Assembly: GCF_030129945.1 (NCBI RefSeq)
Contig: NZ_JARRAF010000039.1
Location: 1-41,040 of the forward strand
Length of the DNA stretch: 41,040 nucleotides
Direction: 5' to 3'
Origin: Parachitinimonas caeni
GTDB lineage: Bacteria; Pseudomonadota; Gammaproteobacteria; Burkholderiales; Chitinimonadaceae
The notes under the pieces: generated by a model
The model's input: only the letters and a program-made list of their open reading frames with translations
Told to the model about the DNA's origin: nothing
The model's database searches: none
Shown: one piece after another, positions 31,648 through 39,899 of the stretch
Layout of the letters: the number at the start of each line of letters is the position of its first letter
How positions within the stretch are numbered: the stretch's first letter is position 1
Translations under genes and position numbers: made by a program

Positions 31648-33033
31648 ATGTGTAAGAGGAGGATTGAATCGATAAAAGTGTCTTCAAGCGGAATGATCTG
31701 CCTGGCCCTATGCAGCGGCCTGGCGGAGGCGGCGACCTTGGCCGCCGGCGACGCGCACTCCATTGCGATTCGTAAGGATGGCGTGGCATTGGCCTGGGGT
31801 CAGAATGAGGACGGCCAAACTGGCAACGGTCATACCAGTACCAGTTTCACGCCTCAGAAATCACGCTATCTGACCGGGGCTAAGTCCATTGCGGCAGCGT
31901 CTCGCCATACGCTGCTGCTCAAGGCAGACGGCACGGTCTGGTCCTGGGGCGCGAATTTTTCCGGTCAATTGGGCACCGGCAATACCTCGTCCTCCAGCAC
32001 CCCACAGATGGTCCCGTATCTGGGCAATGTCACGGCGATTGCCGCAGCAAGCAACTTCTCGGTGGCCTTGAAAGCCGACGGGACGGTATGGACCTGGGGT
32101 GACAATGGTAATGGCCAACTGGGCATCGGCAGCACCCAGAGTTACACGGTGCCGCAACTAGTCAAAGGCTTGTCTGGCGTAGCGGCCGTCAGCAGTGGCA
32201 ACAATTTTGCGGTGGCCCTGAAAAGCGATGGGACGGTCTGGTCCTGGGGTAGCAACTCACAAGGTCGGCTGGGCATCGGCGACACTACCGAGCAACGGCA
32301 ACCTGTTCCGGTAAAGAGCCTGAGCGGGGTGGTCAGCGTGGCGGCCGGCAGTGGCCATGTCCTCGCCGTGACCCAGGACGGAAAGGTGTGGGGCTGGGGC
32401 TTTGGTGATCGTTGCCAGTTAGGAGAAGGCTCCCTCTCCAGCTGGAAAACCTGCACCTCCTCCGGGCTCCCTGTCTTGATCCCTGGACTGCCCGCCATTC
32501 GAAGTGTCTCAGCGGGCGAAAGCTACTCGCTGGCACTCGGCCAGGATGGCGTCGTCTACGCCTGGGGAGACAATAGCAGTGGTCAACTGGGGGACGGGAG
32601 TAAAGACAATCGCGCCAAACCTGCCGCAGTCCCATTGCCCACCGCCATCACCGAAATCGTCGCGGGGGAAGATCATGCGCTGGTGAGAGGCCAGAATGGC
32701 CGTGTCTATGCCTGGGGATACAATCGCTATGGCCAACTGGGGGACGATGCTGGTGGCACCCTCAACTATCAAGCCGTGGTCAGCCCCTCGCCGGTTGCGG
32801 TGTCGGGACCCGGAGGGGACGGCCAATTGAATCTCGATAGCACCTTGCCGGCACCCAACGCGGATGGCTGCAGGAGTACGGCCGGCGACCAGGATGGTCT
32901 GGTCGCGACCATTCCCTGTATCAGCTATCAGGGCATGGATTACCAGATCAAACTCAAACTGGATGCCAGCATCGGACAGGCACCACAGATCTACTTCAAA
33001 CTGATCGATTTGAAACCGCTCAGCCCACCGTAA
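31648..33033 (+). CDS. Secreted RCC1-repeat beta-propeller protein
   Basis: Encodes about 461 residues. The start is uncertain: ATG 31648 gives MCKRRIESIKVSSSG before a hydrophobic stretch MICLALCSGLAEA that looks like a signal peptide; GTG 31678 is an alternative; AGGAGG at 31657-31662 fits neither well. At least seven RCC1-type repeats follow, each with a core like KADGTVWSWGANFSGQLGTG, so a seven-bladed propeller is likely. A C-terminal part with two Cys and a beta-rich end (IKLKLDASIG...IYFKLIDL) follows. It reads away from the cas operon and shares the palindrome-containing intergenic region. Function unknown; RCC1 propellers mediate protein binding. Confidence 0.8.
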   Translation: MCKRRIESIKVSSSGMICLALCSGLAEAATLAAGDAHSIAIRKDGVALAWGQNEDGQTGNGHTSTSFTPQKSRYLTGAKSIAAASRHTLLLKADGTVWSWGANFSGQLGTGNTSSSSTPQMVPYLGNVTAIAAASNFSVALKADGTVWTWGDNGNGQLGIGSTQSYTVPQLVKGLSGVAAVSSGNNFAVALKSDGTVWSWGSNSQGRLGIGDTTEQRQPVPVKSLSGVVSVAAGSGHVLAVTQDGKVWGWGFGDRCQLGEGSLSSWKTCTSSGLPVLIPGLPAIRSVSAGESYSLALGQDGVVYAWGDNSSGQLGDGSKDNRAKPAAVPLPTAITEIVAGEDHALVRGQNGRVYAWGYNRYGQLGDDAGGTLNYQAVVSPSPVAVSGPGGDGQLNLDSTLPAPNADGCRSTAGDQDGLVATIPCISYQGMDYQIKLKLDASIGQAPQIYFKLIDLKPLSPP

Positions 33034-33036
33034 ACC

Positions 33037-33201
33037 ATGTCCTCTGATCAACGCCCGTTGTCGATCCGCCTTGCACTGGTCGGGAAACCGGCCAGTGATT
33101 CTGTTCGTGCGGCGCTGGTCCTGCCAGCACCTTCAACACCGTTGTCGATTGCGGGCCACCCGCCTGGTCAAACCAATGGCCCTCCAACCCGCGTCACATG
33201 A
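33037..33201 (+). CDS. Possible small protein after the RCC1 gene
   Basis: A 54-residue frame (MSSDQRPLSIRLALVGKPA...) begins four bases after the RCC1 stop and ends inside the convergent membrane-protein gene. Pro/Ser-rich, no family recognised, no clear ribosome site. It may be chance. Confidence 0.25.
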   Translation: MSSDQRPLSIRLALVGKPASDSVRAALVLPAPSTPLSIAGHPPGQTNGPPTRVT

Positions 33202-34217
33202 TCAAAACGATACACATGCTCTCTAGGTGAGGCCTCGCAACTACCGACCAAACGCCCCCAGAATCGCAGCCCGCCAGACCGGATGGTCACCCGCCCGCCA
33301 CAGATCGGACACTGGCCGATATAGCGTACCGCGACGATATGCGCTTGGGGGCCATCGGGGGGCCTGCGCCATTCCAGTACCAGCCCCGCGTCCCATGACA
33401 GCCAGAAGGGTGTCATTACGACCCTTGCCGTCGGTAAATTCAAAATAGGCCATGCCACTTCGACCACACAGGCAGCCCCCAGCAAGAGAACGAGTAACTC
33501 ACCGCCACGAACCTCCAATGACCTCCAAGCCAGCCCCATCAGAAACGTCAACAGGAGGGTCATGACGGTCAAGACAATCAACGTGATCAGACCCAAAAAT
33601 ACACCGCGTCGCCATCCCACGACTTGATAGCCTAAGCAGAGCATCCGCAGCATGGTATTTCCTTGCGTCACATCTTCTGGAAAGTAATGAATTTGAACGG
33701 CGGCGCAGGAACGGACCGGATCCGATTCGACTGGCGAGGCCGCATCGCTTGGCTCCGCCGGCAAGTACCTCATGGTATAGCGCGTGGGATTGCCCGCACC
33801 TCCTTTGGACTCGAACTTCTGCAACACGACTTTCCCCGGGAACCCCGCATGGCGTAAGGCCAGGTGAATGCCCTCCTGCTTCTCTCCCCACCTTTTCTCG
33901 ACCAGCTGATCCCAGTTGTCTCGGACTTTCCTGGAGACGTCGCTTTGGTTGCTCAAATCCAGAATCCAGACCTTCCCTTGAACCTTGGCAACCATTTCGG
34001 CCAATTCCAGTGATGTGAACCCCTCTTCTTGATACGGGTGTGCCTGGCACAGCCGCAACAGCGCCCGAAACAACCACACGGCCAGAACCGGTTTCTGCCC
34101 CCAGCCATCCGAATATTTCACCAATAAATCAATCACCTCAGCTGGAACCAACCCGGTATCCAACCGGTTCCCCCCCTGTTCAGCCCTCACTGATACCGCC
34201 GAATCTGCCGTCTTCAT
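33168..34217 (-). CDS. Membrane protein with N-terminal HTH-like region and C-terminal zinc-ribbon-like motif
   Basis: From ATG 34217 (MKTADSAVSVRAEQGG; GGAAAGAG five bases upstream) it encodes 349 residues. Residues 20-140 look like a soluble, DNA-binding-type helical region (FTSLELAEMVAKVQGKVWILDLSNQSDVSRKVRDNWDQLVEK). Two hydrophobic helices follow near 210-235 and 240-265 (VFLGLITLIVLTVMTLLL and LLVLLLGAACVVEVAW). Near the end is CPICGGRVTIRSGG, half of a zinc ribbon, with another Cys near SCEASPREHVY. No known family. It is divergent from the CoiA-like gene with only 25 bp between starts. Confidence 0.65.
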   Translation of the reverse strand: MKTADSAVSVRAEQGGNRLDTGLVPAEVIDLLVKYSDGWGQKPVLAVWLFRALLRLCQAHPYQEEGFTSLELAEMVAKVQGKVWILDLSNQSDVSRKVRDNWDQLVEKRWGEKQEGIHLALRHAGFPGKVVLQKFESKGGAGNPTRYTMRYLPAEPSDAASPVESDPVRSCAAVQIHYFPEDVTQGNTMLRMLCLGYQVVGWRRGVFLGLITLIVLTVMTLLLTFLMGLAWRSLEVRGGELLVLLLGAACVVEVAWPILNLPTARVVMTPFWLSWDAGLVLEWRRPPDGPQAHIVAVRYIGQCPICGGRVTIRSGGLRFWGRLVGSCEASPREHVYRFDHVTRVGGPLV

Positions 34218-34242
34218 CCAAACTCTTTCCAATGAACTAATC

Positions 34243-35151
34243 ATGGCTATCGTGGGTTTACTACAGCAATTCGCCTTCAACCAGGACCAGCAGCTGGTCT
34301 CCGTCAGAGAAGTGCGGCGCGGGCTCCATTGCGCCTGCTTTTGCCCCCTGTGTTCGACCCCGTTGATGGCCCGCCAGGGGGAAGTCAGAACCTGGCACTT
34401 TGCCCATCCTCCCCATCAGGCAAACTGTTCCGGCGCCGCAGAGTCGGCCTTGCATCTTGCCGCGAAAGCCTGCCTGCAGCGGTCACGCGCCCTGCAGCTA
34501 CCCGCCTTCAGCATTACCGGTAAGGCTTGCCTGCAGGACGGCCGGCAAGCAACGATTCACCTGCCACAAGCACCCTGGATAGTTCAGTTCACGGCAGTGG
34601 AATTGGAGCGACGATTCGGGGATCTACGACCGGATGTCTATGTCACGGGCCCCGACGGCCCCCTATTGGTCGAAATAGCCGTCACCCATGCCGTTACGCC
34701 AGAGAAGCGGGTCAAACTCCAGTCATTAGGTATCCCGGCACTCGAAATTAACCTCAGTGCCTGGCATGGCCTGGACTGGGATTGGGAAACGCTGACGGAG
34801 CAGGTGACACAGACGCTCGACAATCGCCACTGGATTGTTCCACCCGACTTATCGTCGCTACAACGAACGGCCAATGTTCGGGCATGGGAACAGGCCATGG
34901 CCCTGCCCATACCGGAAGTCATACCGGACGGCACGCAAACCCGTGTGATCGGCAAGGCAAAACTGACTCTCTATTTCCAACCCCGATCAATCGTGGTGCA
35001 CGTGGCGGGCTATCTAGAGGAGAAACCTTTTCAGGGCCTGCGGCAACTGATGTACCGTTTGAAGGGTGAGTGGCGATGCCAGAAGGGAAACTGGCGGTTG
35101 CCGCGCCACGCAGGTAAGGCGCTATTGGAAGGCATCAGGACTCTGCAATAA
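34243..35151 (+). CDS. CoiA-like family protein (predicted nuclease)
   Basis: Encodes 302 residues starting MAIVGLLQQFAFNQDQQLVS. The N-terminal CFCPLCSTPLMARQGEVRTWHFAH followed by ESALHLAAK is typical of CoiA-like competence proteins (zinc-binding C-x2-C and a His). RPDVYVTGPDGPLLVEIAVTH has the D...E-x-A pattern of a PD-(D/E)XK nuclease core. A helix-rich C-terminus follows. CoiA acts in DNA uptake and recombination in Gram-positive bacteria; in Proteobacteria such homologues sit on mobile elements with no defined role. No good ribosome site is visible, so the start is tentative. Confidence 0.75.
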   Translation: MAIVGLLQQFAFNQDQQLVSVREVRRGLHCACFCPLCSTPLMARQGEVRTWHFAHPPHQANCSGAAESALHLAAKACLQRSRALQLPAFSITGKACLQDGRQATIHLPQAPWIVQFTAVELERRFGDLRPDVYVTGPDGPLLVEIAVTHAVTPEKRVKLQSLGIPALEINLSAWHGLDWDWETLTEQVTQTLDNRHWIVPPDLSSLQRTANVRAWEQAMALPIPEVIPDGTQTRVIGKAKLTLYFQPRSIVVHVAGYLEEKPFQGLRQLMYRLKGEWRCQKGNWRLPRHAGKALLEGIRTLQ

Positions 35152-35232
35152 ATTGCCAGCCGAAGTCGTGGCGATGACTGGCGTTCTCATTCTCAGACAG
35201 ACCGGCTTCTCGCTGAACCCGAGGCCCAGTTC

Positions 35233-35529
35233 TCAATGCCGCCTTGCCTTCTCCTTCAGCAAGCGCAACGTCCCCTGTAACAATCGACTGCCCTCAGCAT
35301 GGGGCAGAGACAGCTTTTGTCTCCGTGCCGCTTGGCCCGCCTCAGTAATGGTATAAACTTTACCGTGTTGGCGGCTAGCTAAGCCGCGTGCGACCAGGCG
35401 TTCCAATGACGCGAGTGTCATGGCTTCGCCACCCACCACAAAGTTCGCCTGCTCAAACACGGTATGTTGCGCCAATAGATTGAGCACCATGGCATCTATC
35501 TGCGCATCCGACTGATCCTGTTCCGACAT
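35233..35529 (-). CDS. Small winged-helix-like hypothetical protein
   Basis: Encodes 98 residues starting MSEQDQSDAQIDAMVLNLLAQ, with GGGGGG five bases before the ATG. MTLASLERLVARGLASRQHGKVYTITEAGQAARR looks like a winged-helix protein of the PadR/MarR-like kind (a recognition helix, then a wing ending in T-x-x-G). It lies 15 bp after the DUF2786 gene on the same strand, at the end of the stb operon. Confidence 0.55.
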   Translation of the reverse strand: MSEQDQSDAQIDAMVLNLLAQHTVFEQANFVVGGEAMTLASLERLVARGLASRQHGKVYTITEAGQAARRQKLSLPHAEGSRLLQGTLRLLKEKARRH

Positions 35530-35544
35530 TTACACCCCCCTGAT

Positions 35545-36255
35545 TCACTTGTCCTGACTCAAAAATTCCAGATGGCGAGCCTGCGTATCGCGTGCCACAC
35601 CATGATGCAGACGCGCAGCTCGGCCGGCCAGATGGCCCTGCACCAGATCCTGCCGATTTGCCGCGCCACGCGCATTCCTGTCCCTGGCCGTCAATGACCG
35701 GGTGATAGCATTCTGCTGATCAATATAGGCGGTAAGGAGAGCGGACTGCGCCTCACTGGGCTGTGCAAACTCACCAAGCTGGCGGGCCACCGCGCCGACC
35801 CAGCCTTGGCAGAACACGTCGGCCCGCCGGGTCTTGTTGGCGGGTCTACATCGCTGCAGCGCTGTGGCCAGGTAATCGCGGCGCGCCGCCTTGGCCTGAC
35901 GTAACAGACAACTGAAACCGTAAGCGGCAATATCACCTGCCGGCTCAATCCCGATGAATTGCCAGTAGGCGCCGACCGTACTGGCATTGGCCGGCATCAG
36001 AAAAAACAGGCGACAACCGAAAGCCGACGCCACCAGATTAGCCAGTGCCGCCTCCCACAGGGCAGGCTGGCGACTGGCGCTGGCCTTGATCTTGGCCTCG
36101 CTAACTTCGGCCAGAGAAACGTCCAGTTCGCTTAGCTGGTAGGCATCCATCAGCTTGCGGGCCTGACGCAGGGCAGCCGCCGCCTCGTGTTCATTCGCGC
36201 TACGGGCCAGCGCCAGGCACTTCCGGATTTTCTGCAATGCGGTAGATCGATCCAT
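35545..36255 (-). CDS. DUF2786 domain protein
   Basis: From ATG 36255 (MDRSTALQKIRKCLALARS; GGGAG upstream) it encodes 236 residues. ALQKIRKCLALARSANEHEAAAALRQARKLMDAYQL is the classic DUF2786 start; the rest (CRLFFLMPA, QFIGIEPAGDIAAYGFSCLLRQ) matches the domain that usually follows. Function unknown; the family is common on phages and plasmids. It follows the stbB-like gene on the same strand. Confidence 0.85.
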   Translation of the reverse strand: MDRSTALQKIRKCLALARSANEHEAAAALRQARKLMDAYQLSELDVSLAEVSEAKIKASASRQPALWEAALANLVASAFGCRLFFLMPANASTVGAYWQFIGIEPAGDIAAYGFSCLLRQAKAARRDYLATALQRCRPANKTRRADVFCQGWVGAVARQLGEFAQPSEAQSALLTAYIDQQNAITRSLTARDRNARGAANRQDLVQGHLAGRAARLHHGVARDTQARHLEFLSQDK

Positions 36256-36366
36256 TACCACTCCCATGATACCCCCGGCTCTGGCCGGGCGAATGCTGGG
36301 GCAGATGCCGTCAAACACCGCTCCAGCTAGCGAAGCGTGCCGAACCTTTCCAACACGCAATGGCCC

Positions 36367-37089
36367 CTATCGGGTTACGGCATCAAATACCGCATCCAGT
36401 TCATCCTCCACGCCCGTGACCAGGCGGTACAACGAGTGCCGCTTCACTGCTTCTAGCCGCTCTTCATCCGAAACAGCCGCTTTAGCCGCAGCCAGATAGT
36501 CCGTCGTATCCGCCAACACCTGCCCAATCGACAAACCTGCCTCTCTCAACTTGCCGTATACCTCGTTTTTGTGGAGCACGGCTGCCGATGGAAATAAGAA
36601 CTTGCGCTCCGTCTCCTGATAATCAATCAGGCCCGAGAACAGCGATGTGGGCTCATCGCCTTGTTCCACCATATTCATGACCACCCGGATTTTATTGGCG
36701 GGTATGCCAAGCGAAGCCAATGCCTCAATCGTGCCGATGGTGTCACGTTGCTGCTTGGCAGCTGGCACGACCGGCACAATAAAAAGATCGAAGTCTTGGT
36801 GCGAGCCCCGATATTGACCCATCAATTGCATGAAGTCTTCGACGTTGCTTGCGCCAATATCCACGACGGCTGACTCCATTAACATCAGTCCCTCCTGCAA
36901 CAAACCAAACTGCTTGCCCTTTAACGTCTGTGTTTCGAGTCCGCCATCCGAGTTGATCGACTCAATTGCGATTAACTCGGCATCGTTCAGGCGTGGCCAT
37001 AACAGGTACTGGGCTATCGTCGACTTGCCGACGTTCCCCGAAAAGTTAATCACGGCAATCTTCAGACTTGGCTTGCTGGTCATCGTCAT
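36367..37089 (-). CDS. StbB-like ParA-family partition ATPase
   Basis: Encodes 240 residues. A deviant Walker A (NFSGNVGKSTIAQYLL, residues 14-29) with the signature GNVGKST marks the ParA/MinD superfamily; IESINSDGG and VVDIGASNVEDFMQL supply the Walker A' and B regions. The sequence resembles StbB of plasmid R388, which works with StbA in plasmid stability and positioning. ATG 37089 overlaps the upstream stop (ATGA), with AAGGATG before it. The neighbouring HTH gene and phased repeats support a segregation role. Confidence 0.75.
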   Translation of the reverse strand: MTMTSKPSLKIAVINFSGNVGKSTIAQYLLWPRLNDAELIAIESINSDGGLETQTLKGKQFGLLQEGLMLMESAVVDIGASNVEDFMQLMGQYRGSHQDFDLFIVPVVPAAKQQRDTIGTIEALASLGIPANKIRVVMNMVEQGDEPTSLFSGLIDYQETERKFLFPSAAVLHKNEVYGKLREAGLSIGQVLADTTDYLAAAKAAVSDEERLEAVKRHSLYRLVTGVEDELDAVFDAVTR

Positions 37090-37472
37090 TTTTCATCCTT
37101 CTTTCGCTTTAAAAGCGGATTGTCATTCGATATGTAGCGGTTCGCTGTTGCTTCCCATGCAGCCCTACTGCCAATTCCGTGCTGCCCCTCTGACGACGTC
37201 AATTTGCCTTCCTCCAGAGAGGGCTGCGTCTTAACGTTTGGCTTCGCAGTCTGGTGCTTCGGTTCTGCAGGTGATGCCGCAGCGTCTCGCAAGTACCTCA
37301 CAACGGTTGAGGTCGAGACCTCAACCCCCTGCAGCTTGAGCCAGGTCACGATCTGATCAGGGGTACACCCCCCGGCATGCAACTTGGCAATTCCCTCTGC
37401 GTAACGCTGCAAAAAGAGTCGCTTCTTTCTTGGACTGGGTTTTTCTTGAGCCAAAAACTCATCGGCGTCCAT
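37086..37472 (-). CDS. StbA-like DNA-binding partition protein
   Basis: From ATG 37472 (MDADEFLAQEKPSPRKKRLF; GAGGAG six bases upstream) it encodes 128 residues. AEGIAKLHAGGCTPDQIVTWLKLQGVEVSTSTVVRYLRD is a clear helix-turn-helix with a basic N-terminus, followed by a flexible, Lys-rich tail. StbA of R388 has a similar N-terminal HTH and binds direct repeats upstream of its own operon. The array of repeats directly upstream here is the expected target, giving autoregulation and segregation. Confidence 0.7.
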   Translation of the reverse strand: MDADEFLAQEKPSPRKKRLFLQRYAEGIAKLHAGGCTPDQIVTWLKLQGVEVSTSTVVRYLRDAAASPAEPKHQTAKPNVKTQPSLEEGKLTSSEGQHGIGSRAAWEATANRYISNDNPLLKRKKDEK

Positions 37473-37515
37473 GGGGTTCTCCTCAAAGTGATCGTCATAG
37501 GATAGCACAACCAAT

Positions 37516-37640
37516 CACTAACAACCCACAACGATCCACTATACGCCACTAAAATCCATTAAGCAACACTAATCAGCATTAAACATCATTCCACATCTTT
37601 AAATGTCACTAAATATCATAATTGAGCAATATCGATCACT
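37516..37640. repeat. Centromere-like array of motifs with a 10-bp period
   Basis: In the plus strand a CAYT(A)A-like motif starts at 37516 and 37527 and then at exactly every tenth base: 37537, 37547, 37557, 37567, 37577, 37587, 37597, 37607, 37617, 37627 and 37637. Units read for example CCACTAAAAT, CCATTAAGCA, ACACTAATCA, GCATTAAACA. Most are CACTAA or CATTAA; 37527, 37597, 37617 and 37627 vary by one to three bases. One motif per helical turn on the same DNA face, directly upstream of the StbA-like gene, fits binding by its HTH protein. Confidence 0.85.
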
Positions 37641-37702
37641 TTATGCCTATCAATGTCACAACCGATATTGAGAACAAACGTTCACCAAACTATGATGGAT
37701 CT

Positions 37703-38020
37703 ATGAAAGTCACTCTCTACCTCCAACGCCAGCACGGCAGACGCCTCAGCAACTCCCAGAAAATTGCTCTGGGGCCAGGCACCCTCACCTCCCATCACAG
37801 CCAACTTGCGGGCGGGTGGCCAGTGATGGTGGTGCAGTTTGAAATCCCCATTCCACTTGGAGCACCGGGCATGGGGCAAACATGGAAACTTTATGACGCC
37901 CGACTTCAGGCAATCACCCCAAACGGATTGCGATTTATCGGTTTTGAGCGATCAGGACAGGGGGAAGATGCAATTGGGGTGGTACAGGAGTGGCTCTGTG
38001 ACTTTTGCGAAAGCGACTGA
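37703..38020 (+). CDS. Hypothetical protein between the stb repeats and SRAP gene
   Basis: The frame is open from 37622, inside the phased repeats, but ATG 37703 (MKVTLYLQRQHGRRLSNSQK) is the more credible start, giving 105 residues. Beta-rich with PIPLGAPGMGQTWKLYDARLQ and RFIGFERSGQGEDAIGVVQEWLCDF; no family recognised. It is read in the direction opposite to stbA and precedes the SRAP gene by 81 bp, so the two may share a promoter located in or near the repeats. Confidence 0.55.
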   Translation: MKVTLYLQRQHGRRLSNSQKIALGPGTLTSHHSQLAGGWPVMVVQFEIPIPLGAPGMGQTWKLYDARLQAITPNGLRFIGFERSGQGEDAIGVVQEWLCDFCESD

Positions 38021-38101
38021 CTTGTCGTCATAGCGGAGAGGGAAGCGCCACACGGGGTTTATGCTATGGTCCAGAGATACCTCGCCTTCGAGCCACCAAT
38101 C

Positions 38102-38764
38102 ATGTGTGCCAACTATCGCCCCAGCCGTCGCGAACTCATCGCTGCACGATATCAAGTACAACTTGACGTCGAACCCAAGGAAGCGTGGCCATTGTCGCTA
38201 GCACCGATCATTCGACAGTATGAGGGGCATAGAGTGGTCGAAATGGCGCAGTTTGGATTGCTTCCGCATTTCGCAAAGAGCCGACAGTTCGGTCGTGCTA
38301 CCTACAATGCCAGGTCGGAGACTGTGGCCGAAAAAGCGTCTTTTAAGGTCTCATGGAAAAAGGCGCATTTCTGCTTGATCCCTGCCGGCATGATTATGGA
38401 ACCATGCTATGAGAGTGGCAGGGCCGTACGCTGGGAAATCTCCCCGAAAGAAGATGAAGACTGGGCGATCGCAGGGATTTGGAGCTGGTGGAAAGATCCA
38501 GAGACAGGACAAGGTATGCCCAGCTTTGCCATGCTGACACTCAATGCAGACCAGCACCCGCTGATGCAACGATTTCACAAACCAGAGGATGAAAAGCGAA
38601 TGGTCTATATCGTTGATCCAGGCGATTACGATACTTGGCTGAGCGCCACCCCAGATCTAGCCCGAGCCATGATCGCCGCCTACCCTGCGGAAAAGATGCA
38701 GGCGAGGGTTTCTGCGAGCAAAGCGAACGTCACCAGCCCTAAAGCGACCGGGGATGTATTTTAA
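38102..38764 (+). CDS. SRAP/YedK (HMCES-like) abasic-site protein
   Basis: From ATG 38102 (MCANYRPSRREL) it encodes 220 residues. Cys2, which is exposed after Met removal, forms the covalent bond with abasic sites in single-stranded DNA. ARSET (NARSE motif), IPAGMIMEPCYE (active-site Glu; the usual FYEW is altered) and a His in QHPLMQRFH fit the SRAP family. It would shield abasic sites in single-stranded DNA during conjugation. Such genes are common on plasmids and ICEs. The 255 bp after it hold no gene I can recognise and mark a drop in GC. Confidence 0.9.
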   Translation: MCANYRPSRRELIAARYQVQLDVEPKEAWPLSLAPIIRQYEGHRVVEMAQFGLLPHFAKSRQFGRATYNARSETVAEKASFKVSWKKAHFCLIPAGMIMEPCYESGRAVRWEISPKEDEDWAIAGIWSWWKDPETGQGMPSFAMLTLNADQHPLMQRFHKPEDEKRMVYIVDPGDYDTWLSATPDLARAMIAAYPAEKMQARVSASKANVTSPKATGDVF

Positions 38765-39019
38765 CTTTATGTCGACCGTATGTAGCAGCAGGGCGGGACC
38801 GGACTTGCCAACGGTATACAAAAATGCATTTGACATGTTCGGCGTGCGAACTTATTAATCCGGCAATTTGAAAGCACATTCAATCTCGGTGTCTTAGGCA
38901 ACAAAACCCGAAGACGAAGAACCACTGATTTATTGTGCGACTCTTCCTTTCTTTTCGGATGAGATCGCTATTCATATCATAAGATGATTATTTCAGCAGC
39001 CTGATAGGGAAAAAGTCAC

Positions 39020-39295
39020 ATGAAATTATACTATATCGTCACCATGATAATTAGTCTGATCGCTTTGGGTGGAGGATATATTCTTGGATCTTCCAATCCT
39101 GGCTCCGTTTCATGCACGATTAATTCGGCAAAGAAATTTGAAGGAAAGATTTATGAAACTTTTGGAGATACAAAATCAGAAAATCCCAACGAGAAGGTCA
39201 TTGGCAAACTAGTACTGGAGAAGGATATTGATCTTGTCATCATTGAAGAAAAAGGTGTAAAGACCATTCGGGCCCGCCATTACGAATCAAGATAG
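39020..39295 (+). CDS. Small exported or membrane-anchored hypothetical protein
   Basis: Encodes 91 residues beginning MKLYYIVTMIISLIALGGGYILG, a signal anchor. The remainder is charged (KFEGKIYETFGDTKSEN, LVLEKDIDLVIIEEKG). AT-rich compared with the element genes. It is convergent with the Rhs immunity gene, and its small size, envelope location and AT richness make an orphan immunity protein possible, without direct evidence. Confidence 0.55.
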   Translation: MKLYYIVTMIISLIALGGGYILGSSNPGSVSCTINSAKKFEGKIYETFGDTKSENPNEKVIGKLVLEKDIDLVIIEEKGVKTIRARHYESR

Positions 39296-39416
39296 TATCG
39301 CCTAAATGATTTTTAATTGCAGGCACATCTGCAAATGGTTTATCTTTACTCTTCCCTAAAAAAGTAGTTAGGACTGAGCATATTTCAGAAATAAATGTGC
39401 TGCGCCGATAAAAATT

Positions 39417-39899
39417 TCATCGGTGCGTGCATTGCTTTAAATCTATAGCAGGTTGAATTGGCGTTAAATTTTCATATTGAAACTTGTTTAAATACTCAAT
39501 GGCTGCGAGATGACATGTCGATGCTGCCATAACAACCCATTCAGCAGATTTATTTTTATTTACATAGCCAAATCTCCCTTCAAACAAGGCCGTTCCGATA
39601 GAATATTGAATGAGCTGTATATCACTCTGACTTAGCTCGTTTTTGCATCTATTTATAAGGTTTTTTATTTCCTCTGCCCGGCCTGTGGGTCGGGCGGCAA
39701 GAAGCAATGAATAGTAAAATACTTCTTTTTTTTCATTGCGGCATTGTTTGGCGGATTCCTCAAGCATCATGATCGCTTGCTCAAACTGATCAGACTGAAT
39801 TGCTTCAATCAGTTTGGTTTTCCAGTTATAGTGATAATACTTATAGCCTATGGCAGTTAAAGCAAAGGCAACACCAGTCAAGATTGCTATTTTTTTCAT
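39417..39899 (-). CDS. Probable immunity protein of the adjacent Rhs toxin
   Basis: Encodes 160 residues starting MKKIAILTGVAFALTAIGYKYY, a signal peptide or anchor placing the rest in the periplasm. The remaining part is helical with repeat-like segments (AIQSDQFEQAIMMLEESAKQ, SIGTALFEGRFG) similar to short tetratricopeptide/Sel1-like proteins. ATG 39899 overlaps the Rhs stop by 4 bases, the usual order toxin then immunity. A periplasmic location fits a peptidoglycan-directed toxin. AT-rich. Confidence 0.7.
   Translation of the reverse strand: MKKIAILTGVAFALTAIGYKYYHYNWKTKLIEAIQSDQFEQAIMMLEESAKQCRNEKKEVFYYSLLLAARPTGRAEEIKNLINRCKNELSQSDIQLIQYSIGTALFEGRFGYVNKNKSAEWVVMAASTCHLAAIEYLNKFQYENLTPIQPAIDLKQCTHR

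Noticed and set aside
38765-39019. Possible element boundary or attachment site after the SRAP gene
   Set aside because: GC falls and gene content changes here, but I see no direct repeat, tRNA end or integrase to support a boundary.
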